The notes beneath the pieces are model-generated. The model had not been told where the DNA came from, did no database searches, and worked only from the letters and a program-made list of their open reading frames with translations. A stretch of 64,000 nt of DNA from Calendula officinalis. Its lineage: Eukaryota; Streptophyta; Magnoliopsida; Asterales; Asteraceae. The stretch is taken from assembly GCA_963853835.1 (NCBI GenBank), contig OY970830.1, positions 32,945,966-33,009,965 of the forward strand, written 5' to 3'. Positions 44,690 to 55,558 of this stretch are shown piece after piece (within the stretch, counting starts at the first letter, position 1; every line of letters begins with the position of its first letter). A program made the position numbers and the translations under genes.

Positions 44690-47600
44690 AGATTTTATCC
44701 ATTAATATTAGGGGTGTAAATTGCACCCGAAAAAAAGGTGGATTCACGGAATAAGAAACACAAACAAAGTTCAATTTTTAGGAATGCATGAAACTATGGT
44801 GAAAACAGTTGATCCCTTTATAGCTAGATCGTTTTGGGGGAACTCAGGTATGGAGTTTGATTTTACGGAGTCAAATGGTAAATCTGGAGGGATTGTATCT
44901 ATCTGGGATCCTTCGTGGTTGTCAAAATCAGATTCAATTAAAGAAGAGAACTATATCGTGATTAAAGGAAAGATCATCGGCTCTAATTTAAATATTGGTA
45001 TAATTAATTTATATGCTCCTCAGGATTTGAAGAAAAAGAAGGTTCTATGGAATTCAGTATCGGAAATTATCGCGGCTGAATCAAACCGGATTTGGATCAT
45101 TTTAGGTGATTTCAACGAAGTCCGAAAGCGATCGGAAAGAACAGGTTCTTCTTTCTCTGTATCAGGTGCCAGAGTTTTTAATAATTTTATTGCAGATACA
45201 GGTTTGAATGAACTTAAAATGGGAGGAAGGAGGTATACGAGAAGTACCCCGGATAGTGGGACTTTGAGTCTGATAGATAGAATTCTAGTAAACGATTTAT
45301 TTTTTTAGGAATGGCAAAACCCAAATGTGAACATCCTCCCGAAAGGATTTAGCGATCACTGCCCATTATTACTCAAATCACAAGTTGCAGATTTTGGACC
45401 CACGTATTTTAAATTCTTCAATTCGTGGGCCTCAAATACATCTCTTGAAACAGTCATTAGATCGGCTTGGGGACAACCGGTTCCTGATAATACGCAACCG
45501 ATCCAAAGTTTTTGCAAAAAATTAAAAACGGTGAAGAACGAAATAAAGAATTGGAGAAGGGCGAATACAGATAACAAAATAGCTAAGTTACAGGCTTCGG
45601 CTGTGGAGCTTGATCTCAAAGCAGAACAGTGTGGGCTATCTTCAACAGAAAATCAAATCGGATCAACATTAATATGCAAATCAAGGAACATGAAGATTTA
45701 AAAATCCGGGATATTAAACAAAAAGCTAGTATTAAGTGGAACGTTGAAGGTGATGAGAACTCGAGTTTTTTTCACGGCTCTCTCAACCATAATAACAGGA
45801 AAAGTTTTATTCATGGATTATCCATTAATGGAGTATGGACGGAGGACCCAAAGAACATGAAAACTGGTACCGTAAAATACTTCGAAAAAGTGTTTTCTGA
45901 ATCAAATCAGAGTAGGCCGAGCTTTATTAGTAATAAATTTAAAACCCTAAGCTCAAGTCAAAAGGCCCTAATTGAAGAAAATTTTACTAAAGGTGAAGTA
46001 AAAAAGGCAGTATGGGATTGTGGGATCGAGAAGGCACCAGGGCCGGATGGGTTTACGTTTGCGTTTTATAAAATTTTTTGGCATATTATCGAGGATGATT
46101 TATGGAAGGCAGTGGTTGCGTTTGAGAACGGTGGTGATATGAATTGCGGTTGTAACTCATCGTTTTTTACTCTTATACCGAAATGTGAGATACCACTCAC
46201 ATTGTCTGATTATCGGCCGATTAGTCTTATCGGGAGCTTCTACAAGATTATTGCTAAACTGTTGGCGAATAGAATGAAACTGATAATTGGAGATATTATT
46301 AGTAGTGAACAATCAGCTTTTATCGAAGGTCGTAATATCTTAGATGGGCCGTTAATCTTAAGTGAAGTAATATCATGGTGCAAAAAGATAAAGAAACAAC
46401 TTCTAGTATTCAAAGTGGATTTTGAAAAGGCGTACGATTCATTAAATTGGAACTTTTTAGAATCGATTTTGACCCAGATGGGATTCGGGATCAAATGGAG
46501 AAGGTGGATTTCCATGTGTTTATCGTCTGCTAGGGCATCCGTACTGCTCAACGGGTCTCCAACGTTGGAATTTAAAATCAAGAAGGGCCTTAGACAAGGC
46601 GACCCAATGGCACCTTTTTTGATTATCATAGCGGTTGAAAGTATCCACGTGGCCATGCTTGAGGCAACGCAAAAAGGTATTTTTCATGGAATTTAACTTC
46701 CAAATGGTGGTCCACTTTTGAGTCATCTCCAATACGCCGACGATACTATCTTTGTTGGGGAGTGGTCCGAAGGGAATGCAAAAAACCTTCAACGTATCCT
46801 GAATTGTTTCTATCTTGCTTCAGGCCTTAAGGTGAATATGATAAAGAGTAATATACACGGATTTGGGGTACCAAGTGAAGGAGTAAACCGGGTGGCAAAT
46901 GTCTTAAAATGTAGTGTAGATTCGTCCCCTTTCAAGTATCTAGGGTTAACAATAAATGCTCAAATGCATAGAATGGAACACTGGGATGTGATTGTCAATA
47001 GATTTCATAAAAAACTTTCGTCTTGGAAAGCGTCAACCTTATCATACGGGGGTAGGTTGACATTAATAAAATCTGTCCTTGGGGCTCTCGGGTCGTACTT
47101 CCTTTCTATTTTTAAAGCCCCGGAAGGAATTATCAAAAAACTAGAGGCAATTAGAGCAAGATTCTTTTGGGGATCAAAAAATGGTGAACGGAAAATAAAT
47201 TGGGTTAGCTGGAAGAAGATCTTAAACCCACTTACTTCGGGAGGATTAAATGTACCAAGCATCAAAGCACAAAACTTCGCATTACTTCTTAGGTGGTGGT
47301 GGAGATTGAAAACTGAGGATGGGTCTCTATGGAAAAAAGCAATTGTATCGTTACATAATATATCGAGCAATAATATCCCGTGTAGTAAATTTCCGGGTGT
47401 TTGGAACAACATCGTAAAAACCCGTAAACATTTAAATAACTTTAACATTCCTATTGATTCGTGGTTTCAGGTGACACAGGTTACAGGATCGCAGGAACGG
47501 CGGTGGACATGGGTACTCGAGCAGGACGGAGCATTCTCAGTATCGTCGGCGAGGCATGCAATCCAAAGCACAATATCAGGGCCGTCAAGTGTTGTCAATA

Positions 47601-48104
47601 GTTGGTGGTTAAAAACAGTTCCGATTAGAATCAATATATTTTTTTTGGAGACTGACCCAGAAGCGATTACCCACATGTGCTAACTTGTTGAAAAGAGGCG
47701 TTATATTACAATCTGCTGTCTGTTGTCTATGTGAGAGAGAAATCGAGGACGAGACCCATTTATTTTGGTCATGTCATAAGACGAGAGAAGTTTGGTTAGA
47801 GTTTTGTAGGTGGTGGTCCATCGACATTAGGACAATACGGGGACTGCCTGACCTAATGGAATGGAAAGATCATCAAAAATTATCAAAGACTAAAACCGAT
47901 CATTACATGACAGTGGTGATCACGCTGTTATGGAGTATTTGGAAAAATAGAAATAACGTAGTATTTAACAAAATCGAAGGTGGGATGAAATCCTTATTTG
48001 GTGAAGCACAAGCTCAAGCGTTTTATTGGATCAAACATAGATCGAAGACTAAATGGGGAAGTTTAGAGTGGCCTGCTTGGTGTAATGACCCAATTCTAAT
48101 ATAA
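44686..48104 (+). pseudogene. LINE ORF2: endonuclease and reverse transcriptase, broken
   Basis: The start MKILSINIRG overlaps the ORF1 stop as ATGA. The apurinic endonuclease domain has LGDFNEV and SDHCPL. Reverse transcriptase has APGPDGF, SLIGS, KVDFEKAYDSLNW, GLRQGDPMAP and YADD (about 46727). A C-terminal zf-RVT zinc-binding motif CCLCEREIEDETHLFWSC lies near 47725. Breaks are a frameshift in an A7 run (about 44730), an in-frame TAG near 45307, a frameshift near 45640, an in-frame TAA at 46694-46696, and a frameshift in a T8 run near 47640. Confidence 0.88.
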
Positions 48105-48367
48105 ACCTGAACGAGGGTAAGGTGCATGAGCTGTTTTTTTTTACCTAAATGTATTTGGTGTTTGTGTTTTAGTAGTGTTAATAGGTTTAGCGAGGTGCCT
48201 GTTTTTGCTTGTGAGTACATTTGTATATAGCCTTGGGCTAGTTTTATATTAATATATGTTTTTCGGGGGCTGTTTAGTGGGTGATGGCATTGCCGAAGCT
48301 CGCTTTTGTTGCCCTTTTGCTGTTCAAAAAAAAAGAAAAAAGAAAAAAAAAGAAAATCATGTTTCAT

Positions 48368-49450
48368 GGATTCTCAAAACCGTACAATAGTTTCTCCCCT
48401 TGTGTTCTTAGATATGGCAGATTCAAACTCAAGCCCGACCTTAGACAAGTTCAAGGGGTTCCCTTTCATTGGGCCCACAATATATAGAGGGCCCAAAGTT
48501 TATATTCTCAATTTCCCACAATCCGACATAGTAGTGAAAGTGTTTTCATCTTCCCACAATTATTTTGTTAGTTGGTCTCTATTGTGAAAGTATTTTATAC
48601 GTTGTCATCTGATTTATTCATACTTTTCTTAACAGATCATTAATCATATGTATGTTACAAATAATTTGTGTTGATACTATTTGATTTAGTTTGATAATAT
48701 AAGGGTAAAATTCCAAAGTTATAAGTTTTTTTTTTCCGTTGTTTTTAACCAAGGAACACACAAAAGAAATTTCATAATTTTTTTTAAAGTTTTTTTAATA
48801 TATATAAGTTTTAGGGCCTATAAAACCCAAAACTAGAAAAGAAATAAAAGAAGGTTACTCAACAATCAAAGAAAGCTGGTGACAATGAAGGTGATGATCA
48901 AATAGATCATGGAAATGTTAAAGAACACAAAGAGAAGTTTCTTAAAGAAGAATAGTTTATGTTGATAAACCAAATAGCCAATGGATTGATGGGGAAATGC
49001 ATGAAGAAAGTTAAACCGGATGATCAACTGATGTATCTCATCTATATTGCTCTACCAAATGACGTATACAAACTGTAAAAAGGTGTAAGTAATCCAAAGA
49101 AATTTGGATGTTGTATGTTAAACCTATGAAGGAACCAAATTAAGAATTTCAAGAAAGCAAAAAGGCTTGCAATTCTTAAAAACACCAAGTATAAAGGCTT
49201 TAGGGTGAACAAGGGAAATACACTGGAGAAATCATATAGGATACGAAGGACGTTGGAATCTAACAGGAAATAATTGCACTCATGTATATGTTTCTTAAAA
49301 TTCTTCTAAAAGAATACAGTGTAATGCTTGCAATTCTCAAAAACACTAGTCAACTCAAAACTATGGATCTAAATATTTATATGATGCTCTGATTGAATTA
49401 CGAGACTGAAATCAAAATGTATATGGAACTCAATAATTCTCCGACTAAAG
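48368..49450 (+). pseudogene. Relic of a Copia gag region
   Basis: Patches of sequence around 48990-49080 translate to a Gag-like stretch (DQLMYLIYIALPNDVYKL), and the region lies downstream of the degenerate LTR and primer binding site at 42513, which the LINE has split. No frame is intact. This assignment rests on short similarity only. Confidence 0.3.
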
Positions 49451-49511
49451 GTCCAATGGTCTAGTGGTAAAGATGTTTACTCTCAATTTTTAAATTGAGG
49501 GTTCGAGTCTC
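49451..49511 (+). repeat. tRNA-derived SINE head
   Basis: TGGTCTAGTGGTAAAGA (A-box-like) and GGGTTCGAGTCTC (B-box) are about 40 bp apart, the layout of a polymerase III promoter in a SINE. No cloverleaf or acceptor stem supports a true tRNA. Confidence 0.6.
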
Positions 49512-49953
49512 ATACTAAACATAAGTGGATTTAAAAACTTAATAATTCTACAACCTCTTCGAGGCTCTTTTATCAAGAACCAAGAAAGGAAAGTCAAGGG
49601 AGCTAAAAGACAATCAAACATCACATTATATTTTATAATCACAAAATGAAAAAACAACAACTCATTTATGGCGACTCAAGAAAATTTGATATACAACAAA
49701 AGAAAATTAACCTATTTGTTGAAATGTCTCTTACATGCTATTATGTCAAAAACTTTTAATTTGGTAAACCGCAACTATCACACGGCCAAGAGTCCATATA
49801 ATTCGTTAACGTGTTCAAATTTTGTCGAAGTTCACAAATTTTGAATTAATTTGTTACTTTTGTGGTGAACTTATTGAAACAATATTCGAACTCATTACCA
49901 AATATTGGAATATTTTGCATGAATATATGTAACTTTCATTTCAATCATAAGAA

Positions 49954-51242
49954 CTACAATGACCATACTCCAGTAGAACGACAGGAGTTGCAAGGGATGA
50001 GAGATGGAACCGGGTGGTTATGCATCCCAATATATGTTGCTACCACGTAGCTCGAATCGTCTCTGTCTCGCTCTACTTGTTTCTTCACTTCGCATCCGAC
50101 TGCCAAGCATTTATAGTAATTCCTGTTTGTCACGTTATTTATGTATGTTACTACAAATTGTTTTACTTGAAAGCTGTTGAGTAATGTCCCACATTAGATA
50201 AATAATGAAATTGTAATGTGTTTATAAGGTTTCTGAACTATTCTTCATATAACCAATTGATTTAGATGAAAATATAATTAGTTAATTACCTTAGGTTGGG
50301 ACTACTTTTAACCTTCTTCTTGCCATACTTCCTCCATCTATAGCCATCATCCAACACCTCAAGCTCCGTTTTCAAACGTAATGCGATCTTATTTCCATCA
50401 TTAATCATCCTCTCTCCATTATTATTTCTACATTTTACAAGCCAAAGAACTCATTAACAATAAATTTAAACCGAACAAATACACACGCAAGTACTTCCTG
50501 TGTATCAAAATAAGTGAGAAACTTTTCATTTTGTGATTTTTCAAAATAAGTGATAAACTTTGAAAATTTATCTTATTTGGTAAAAAGTAGTGGGCTCACA
50601 CCCACTATCTTATTTAATATAGTGAAATTACTCATTTCCCTAACTTTTACTTTTTAACATTATTAACATTGCTTTAATCAAAAATTTTGGGAACACACCC
50701 TGTACCAACGATCAAATTTATCAAATTAATCTCCATTAGAGTATTTTGCTTTAAAAACCGTGAATTTCAAAGTGTATCATTTATTTTGAAACGGAGTCAG
50801 TATTCATCATATTAAGTGTTGCGCCTTATAATTCAATTTGTCGTGTATAGTTTGAAAAGCTTAAAACGTTAAGATAGAACACACACCCCAACTACCTATC
50901 TAGCACTTGCCTTCGAAAATTATTTGGTTGTGGCACCATGCAAGTAGTATCTACAGAAATGTGTGAGCTCTCAGAAGTATTTGCGTTTTCGGTGATCATT
51001 TCAAGCAAGATCGGAGTCTGCTCATTCGTACAAGAATCTTGGTAAGTTGGTGGATGGTCGATGAAATGGTGATTAGGATTATGGTCATAGTTATTATTAG
51101 GATCAACGTTACGGTTGACGTAATACAAGGTATGATCATCAAAGTCGAGATGATAGATTTGATCATCATTAATGAAGAAAGGGTTTGTAGTTTGATCCTT
51201 GTAAGATAGAGGAAGGCTTGTTTGTGGGAGGAAGGGTTCCAT
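49954..51242 (-). CDS. WRKY transcription factor (WRKYGKK type), intact, three exons
   Basis: Exons on the minus strand are 51242-50896, 50427-50290 and 50122-49954. Both introns are GT-AG and phase 2, and total coding length is 654 nt (217 residues). The N terminus is acidic and Asn/His-rich. Exon 2 encodes LKTELEVLDDGYRWRKYGKKKVKSS; exon 3 completes the zinc finger C-X4-C-X23-H-X-H, ending IGMHNH, and stops after STGVWSL. WRKYGKK marks the WRKY50/51 subgroup (IIc). Some members of that subgroup act in salicylate and jasmonate defence signalling. Exon 2 shares intron-edge sequence with the gene at 38344, so the two are paralogues. A MITE sits in the first intron. Confidence 0.9.
50494..50800. 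mobile_element. MITE in WRKY intron 1
   Basis: CTTCCTGTGTATCAAAATAAG and the inverted TTATTTTGAAACGGAGTCAG are flanked by TA. It is related to the MITE at 19998-20312. Confidence 0.7.
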
Positions 51243-51302
51243 AAATTATAGAGGAAAGACAATGAGTTTGAGGACAGGTTTTAATTAGTAAAAGGCGTGC
51301 TG

Positions 51303-51355
51303 CCTTTTATACTGATTTTGGGTTGTTGACTTTTGCTGCCATTATCTTCTTGACT
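51303..51355 (-). promoter_or_regulatory. TATA box and two W-boxes of the intact WRKY gene
   Basis: TATAAAAGG reads on the minus strand at 51303-51311, about 60 nt upstream of the start codon. Two W-box cores TTGACT lie just beyond it at 51326-51331 and 51350-51355 (plus strand). WRKY factors bind W-boxes, so auto- or cross-regulation is plausible. Confidence 0.6.
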
Positions 51356-51473
51356 TCAATTACAATATTTATAATAATATTAGTAGATATGGGTGCCACT
51401 AGCCAAACTATTTTTGTGTTATATCAACAACCACACTAGGGGTGGCAATTAATGTAAAAAGAAATGGTGAGAT

Positions 51474-51722
51474 TTTTTTTGGAAACGGAAAATGATATCA
51501 ACGGAAGCCTACTCGCAGTTTTCCAGCGAGCACCCCGGGTTCGAGCTTCTTTACAGGGCAAACCTAGCCCCCATAGGGATTTCCAGGAAAAATCCTCCAT
51601 ATTTGGCACCACAAGAGGTGTTTACAGGATTCGAACTCCAGACCTCACGCCTCATATAGTCATATGGGAGTAAAACTCATGCATCAATCCAGCTGAGCTA
51701 GACATCATTGGCTCATATGGGA
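51474..51722 (-). mobile_element. SINE with 20-bp target duplication
   Basis: The 20-bp flank GTAAAAAGAAATGGTGAGAT lies at 51454-51473 and 51723-51742. On the minus strand the unit starts with a tRNA-like head (CTAGCTCAGCTGGATTGATG, then GGAGTTCGAATCC) and ends in an A run (the T run at 51473-51480). Length is 249 bp. It contains a direct repeat of CATATGGGAGTAAAA. Confidence 0.85.
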
Positions 51723-52180
51723 GTAAAAAGAAATGGTGAGATGGAAATAAAAATGAAGTTGTGTGGTGGGTTCTTCAATGTCATCGAACAAGTTATCCGG
51801 AATATCATCCTTCCCAGATTAAAGTCGATACGAGAACGGCCATCGGAAAATACGAGAACGGCCATCGGAAACTTCGACCAAATGTGAACTATGCGGTCTA
51901 TTTGATTGTTGCTCTTCCGAAATATTTGATCGTGTCTATTTTGGATCTTTTTTAGAATCAAACAATGTCGTTCGAGATCAAAAGTTTGACCATATTTTTC
52001 AAGTTTGTATTGTGCCTTTGCAACCATCAACACATCAAAATCAGCTACGCTACTACGTTTTTTCGATGCTTCCCCATGATAGCTCGAGGCCATGGCCGGT
52101 CGTCCTTCATGACCCCCCGCCCTCTTGGGCGGTGTTCTTGGTGAGTTCACAACATAGCTTTGTGCCACATAAGCCTCCAC
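51713..52180 (-). pseudogene. Unrecognised ORF, possible gene fragment
   Basis: A 155-codon minus-strand frame with basic, Ser/Arg-rich content (SPRTPPKRAGGHEGRP, SKKRSSVADFDVLMVAKAQ). The first 120 residues look protein-like and the last third runs toward the SINE. It could be a fragment of a transposon-encoded protein. No known domain was recognised. Confidence 0.35.
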
Positions 52181-52272
52181 GTCGTGTAAAAAGCATCCAT
52201 ACTGGGCAACCTAAGCTAAAACAAAATTATAGAGAATGACATCCATAAATGCCTGCCTAATTTTCGAGTTTT

Positions 52273-52786
52273 TGTCAGGATCGATTAACCAGACAGATTA
52301 ATTAATCTAAGATCTACTAACAATAAAAAGTTGCAGCGGATCAACACTTATGTTAATTGATTAAGAACAATGAATAATGAATAATAATAAGAACACAGTG
52401 ATTCACAAAAAGCTTCAATGTATATTAATGATCGATCAATACACACGAATGTTTACAATTCATAAGGAACTATATATAATAGTCCTTGAAGCCTAACTAT
52501 TTAACCTAGTTAGTCTAGGAAACGATTACAATTGAATTACAAACAGATTTACATTCTATAACTAATTCTACGAAGATCTCGGACACGATCAGCTCTAAAT
52601 ATTGACATCAGTAGTAATAGCCATCGTCAGTATCAAGTTGTTACAGCAGCATTAACACTTGATCAGTAGTAAATGTAACTCTGCCCCATTAGTACTAACT
52701 CTTGTATCAACATTAAGTCTTTGTCAATACCAACTGCAGCATTAGTAATAAGCTTTCATCAGTATTAAATTTTCTATATCCCAACA
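52273..52786 (-). repeat. 3' LTR of element 2 (514 bp)
   Basis: Bounded TG...CA; in element orientation it starts TGTTGGGATATAG and ends CCTGACA. It contains CAGTAGTA-like motifs at 52609-52770. Confidence 0.93.
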
Positions 52787-52796
52787 ATCTCCCCCT
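52787..52796 (-). other. Polypurine tract
   Basis: AGGGGGAGAT on the minus strand lies directly before the LTR start TGTTGG. It is the primer site for plus-strand DNA synthesis and confirms the LTR boundary. Confidence 0.9.
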
Positions 52797-52834
52797 AAAC
52801 TTGTTAATTCAATGTGAATTAATCAAGTTTCCTT

Positions 52835-55555
52835 TTATTTATCTTCTTCTTCTTTCTTCTTCATATCCTCTAACTTTTTGGCTCTTTCTTCAAGTGTTCT
52901 TTGATTTTGTAGTTTCCTTTGAGCAATGATGTATTTGCTATTTCTTTTGATGAAGTAATTTCTCTTTTCATTGAACAAATTGACATCATAAGGATGCATG
53001 AAGGAGCAGCATATCACTTGGTACATGGTTTGATCAGAATGTGGATATTCTTTTTCAAACAAGAATAGTTCACATCTCTTACTGGTTCGTTCAAAGAAAT
53101 ACATGTGTGCAGTGGGTAACACATTCCAAGCATATATGTTTTCAGTACTGGTGAAGTTATTAGGATAGTCTTCAGGGTAAAATGCAGCATCAATCATACT
53201 GGTTAAGTATCCAGCTCCTGAATTTTTCCATGACTTCTTTGACATCCTAGGCTTTCCAATCATCAGAAGTTTGATGACATCATTTCTTGTACAGGACATC
53301 AGTAATGGTTTCCAAGCACTAAACTTTTGTATGATTTTGTCTTCTCTGATTATTTCAATTGCTTGACCATTCATTATCCAGTTTACAATTGGATTATCTT
53401 GAATAGGGGTTATGGGAATATCTATTACCTTGTCATCTAATCTTGCCCTTTTCTTGGCTTTTTCTTCAGCCATCAATGCCTTTCTTTTACTTGCAGTTCT
53501 TTTAGATGAACTTCTAGTCATTTTTGGTCTTGAAGTTATTTCTTTAGGATCAATTTCAATCAGACCTTCTATGATTTGCATAGGTTGACGTTTTGCAAGT
53601 TCCTTCTTTTTCTCCATGCAATATCTTTCTATTATAGTTATCAGTTTCATTCTTCCAAAAGACTTTGCATTTTGACCTCTTGATTTTAAATATGAGATCA
53701 TTTCTTCTTTCTGTTCAGCAAATTGTTCTGGCATATCTTCTTTGCTTCTTTTGCATTCTTTAACTTGTTCTTCAAGAAGATCTATTCTTTCTTTTTCAAT
53801 TTGCTTGATTTTATTCATTGCTTCTTGTTGATCTCCTTCTAGGAATTCTTCAATCTCTTGAATAGCTGCATCTTTTAGTCTTTCTTTTTCAGCTTTTTTC
53901 TTGTCTTCAAGAGCTTGGGTTTTTGCTACTTTTCTTTGATATTTTATTCTATTCAGCTTCCATTGATTCTGTTTAGCTTTTCTGACACAGATCATTTTGT
54001 TCACCATTTGGTGACCTAGAGCTCTGTTAGGAAAATCATCATCATACAATCCTTTTCCTTTTCCAATAACTGCTGTAAGAAGTGGAGGTGTGTACTTCAT
54101 ATCTTTGACTTCTGGAAGTATAATTGAAGGATTGAACAGATGTACTTTGTCCTGAGGTAGAATCTTAGGATGAGGAGGTAAAGCACACTCATCTACCTCA
54201 AACCAGTTCACATTATCATCAATGTCAGGTATGATAAGTGGTTTGAATTCTGATGTTTTTGGTTTGGACACGATGATAGCACGTTCAGCTTCAGTCAGTT
54301 CTGGTAGTTCTTCAGATGATTCAGTAGTAACCAAGGTAGTTACTACTGGTTCTTCAGTTTGTGCATGTACTACCATTTGTTGTGTATCAATTTCTACTGG
54401 TATACTTGCTTCTTTAACACGATAATTAGTAACAGCCTCTTGATCCTTTGCCTCAGTAATATCCATAGGGTCAGTAGTATCTATGACTTCAGTAGTAACT
54501 GGAGAGTGTAACTGTTCTGCTGTTTGTGACTGATTTGAAGACACAAATACATCCTCTTCCATATCTTTATACAGGTCTTCACTAATACTCTGACCTGATT
54601 CACCATGGACCTCTTTTAAGTTTAGGAGGGCTGCTGCTGCTATAGATTGATCAATCATCCCTTGAATTTGATCTTTCTCCCCCTTAGTGATCTCAGCTAG
54701 TTGAGCCTCACTATCAGCAATCTTTCTTTGAAGTTTCTTGATCAAACTTGATTGCTTTTGAAGCCTAGACTCGAACCTCTTCTGTCTTCTGTTCAAAGTA
54801 TTAATGTGGTGCTTCATGTAGGTCATGGTTTTCCCTTGATTGTTCAGTAACTCCAGGCAATGTTGTACAGTGGTTTTAAGGTTTTCCTTCCTAGCCGTCA
54901 ATTTCTTTGTTTTAATACTGCCCTCACTCCATCTAGCAAGATCCTCGGGCTCGTTTGGTACATTTGGTTTAAGGTTTTCCATCCTATCCGTCAATTTAGT
55001 TTGTTGCTCGCTACCCTCATCACTTATAGGTGATGAAATGGGTTGTTTGGACACTCTCTTCTTCCTAGAAGAAGCAGTAGTGCCCCCCCTTGTGGTTTCT
55101 TGGCACCGGGGTCCTCTTAGTAACTCCTCAAATTCTGAGTCATCACTAAGAGTTGCCGAGGTCTGGGTCCTAATAATGTTCTCACTAGCCTGTGCACCCA
55201 CCTTTGGGGCATCAGTAGTGAGAGCCCTTTCCTCATGCCCTCTCTCCTCCTTGGAGGAAAACTCTTGGAGTCTGGGGTGTGACTCAATTGGTCCCCTGGT
55301 GTCCTTTAAGGAAGTCTTTTTCCTTTTATAGATGGTGGAGATAGATTTGGCTATTGGTTGGTCTTCCACAGAGTGAAGAGTAGCACTCTGTGGATTAATT
55401 GCATGTTCCTGGGACACATTCAGGACATCTGTTGGTTCATTTATTTGAGTGGACTGAGTGGGTGGTGTTTGGGCTGTTTTTGGGGTTGATGGAGTGGTTT
55501 GGGGTTCAGTTGGGAGTACTAAACCTTCTCTAGTAGGAGGTTGATCATAGATCAT
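52835..55555 (-). CDS. Extra ORF downstream of pol, main part (906 residues), element 2
   Basis: The ATG at 55553-55555 opens 906 codons with no break. The N-terminal third is Pro/Thr/Ser-rich with SSRKKRVSKQ; residues about 215-300 form a coiled coil; a VVTTLVTT stretch lies near 405-415. A second Lys/Glu-rich coiled coil lies around 530-680, then a basic segment (SSSKRTASKRK). The C-terminal third looks globular and ends KKKEEEDK 39 bp before the polypurine tract. It is the intact counterpart of the broken ORF at 9-2896 and a continuation of 55559-56314, separated from it by one stop codon. I know of no function for this family. Confidence 0.8.
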   Translation of the reverse strand: MIYDQPPTREGLVLPTEPQTTPSTPKTAQTPPTQSTQINEPTDVLNVSQEHAINPQSATLHSVEDQPIAKSISTIYKRKKTSLKDTRGPIESHPRLQEFSSKEERGHEERALTTDAPKVGAQASENIIRTQTSATLSDDSEFEELLRGPRCQETTRGGTTASSRKKRVSKQPISSPISDEGSEQQTKLTDRMENLKPNVPNEPEDLARWSEGSIKTKKLTARKENLKTTVQHCLELLNNQGKTMTYMKHHINTLNRRQKRFESRLQKQSSLIKKLQRKIADSEAQLAEITKGEKDQIQGMIDQSIAAAALLNLKEVHGESGQSISEDLYKDMEEDVFVSSNQSQTAEQLHSPVTTEVIDTTDPMDITEAKDQEAVTNYRVKEASIPVEIDTQQMVVHAQTEEPVVTTLVTTESSEELPELTEAERAIIVSKPKTSEFKPLIIPDIDDNVNWFEVDECALPPHPKILPQDKVHLFNPSIILPEVKDMKYTPPLLTAVIGKGKGLYDDDFPNRALGHQMVNKMICVRKAKQNQWKLNRIKYQRKVAKTQALEDKKKAEKERLKDAAIQEIEEFLEGDQQEAMNKIKQIEKERIDLLEEQVKECKRSKEDMPEQFAEQKEEMISYLKSRGQNAKSFGRMKLITIIERYCMEKKKELAKRQPMQIIEGLIEIDPKEITSRPKMTRSSSKRTASKRKALMAEEKAKKRARLDDKVIDIPITPIQDNPIVNWIMNGQAIEIIREDKIIQKFSAWKPLLMSCTRNDVIKLLMIGKPRMSKKSWKNSGAGYLTSMIDAAFYPEDYPNNFTSTENIYAWNVLPTAHMYFFERTSKRCELFLFEKEYPHSDQTMYQVICCSFMHPYDVNLFNEKRNYFIKRNSKYIIAQRKLQNQRTLEERAKKLEDMKKKEEEDK

Positions 55556-55558
55556 GTT

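Larger units (their letters stand above)
42678..48351 (+). mobile_element. Full-length LINE (non-LTR) retrotransposon
   Basis: A 16-bp target duplication GAAAATCATGTTTCAT flanks the unit at 42662-42677 and 48352-48367. The 3' end is an A-rich tail (48327-48351). Inside are ORF1 and ORF2 in the plus orientation, so this is a full-length L1-type insertion of 5.67 kb, although the reading frames are broken in several places. It landed in the relic of an old Copia element. Confidence 0.92.

Noticed and set aside
49451..49511. Functional tRNA gene
   Set aside because: A- and B-box are present, but no acceptor stem or anticodon loop can be folded; it fits a SINE head.
52000..55331. Plus-strand ORFs opposite the extra ORF (54222-54425, 54840-55331)
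   Set aside because: Shadows of the minus-strand coding frame; low-complexity translations.
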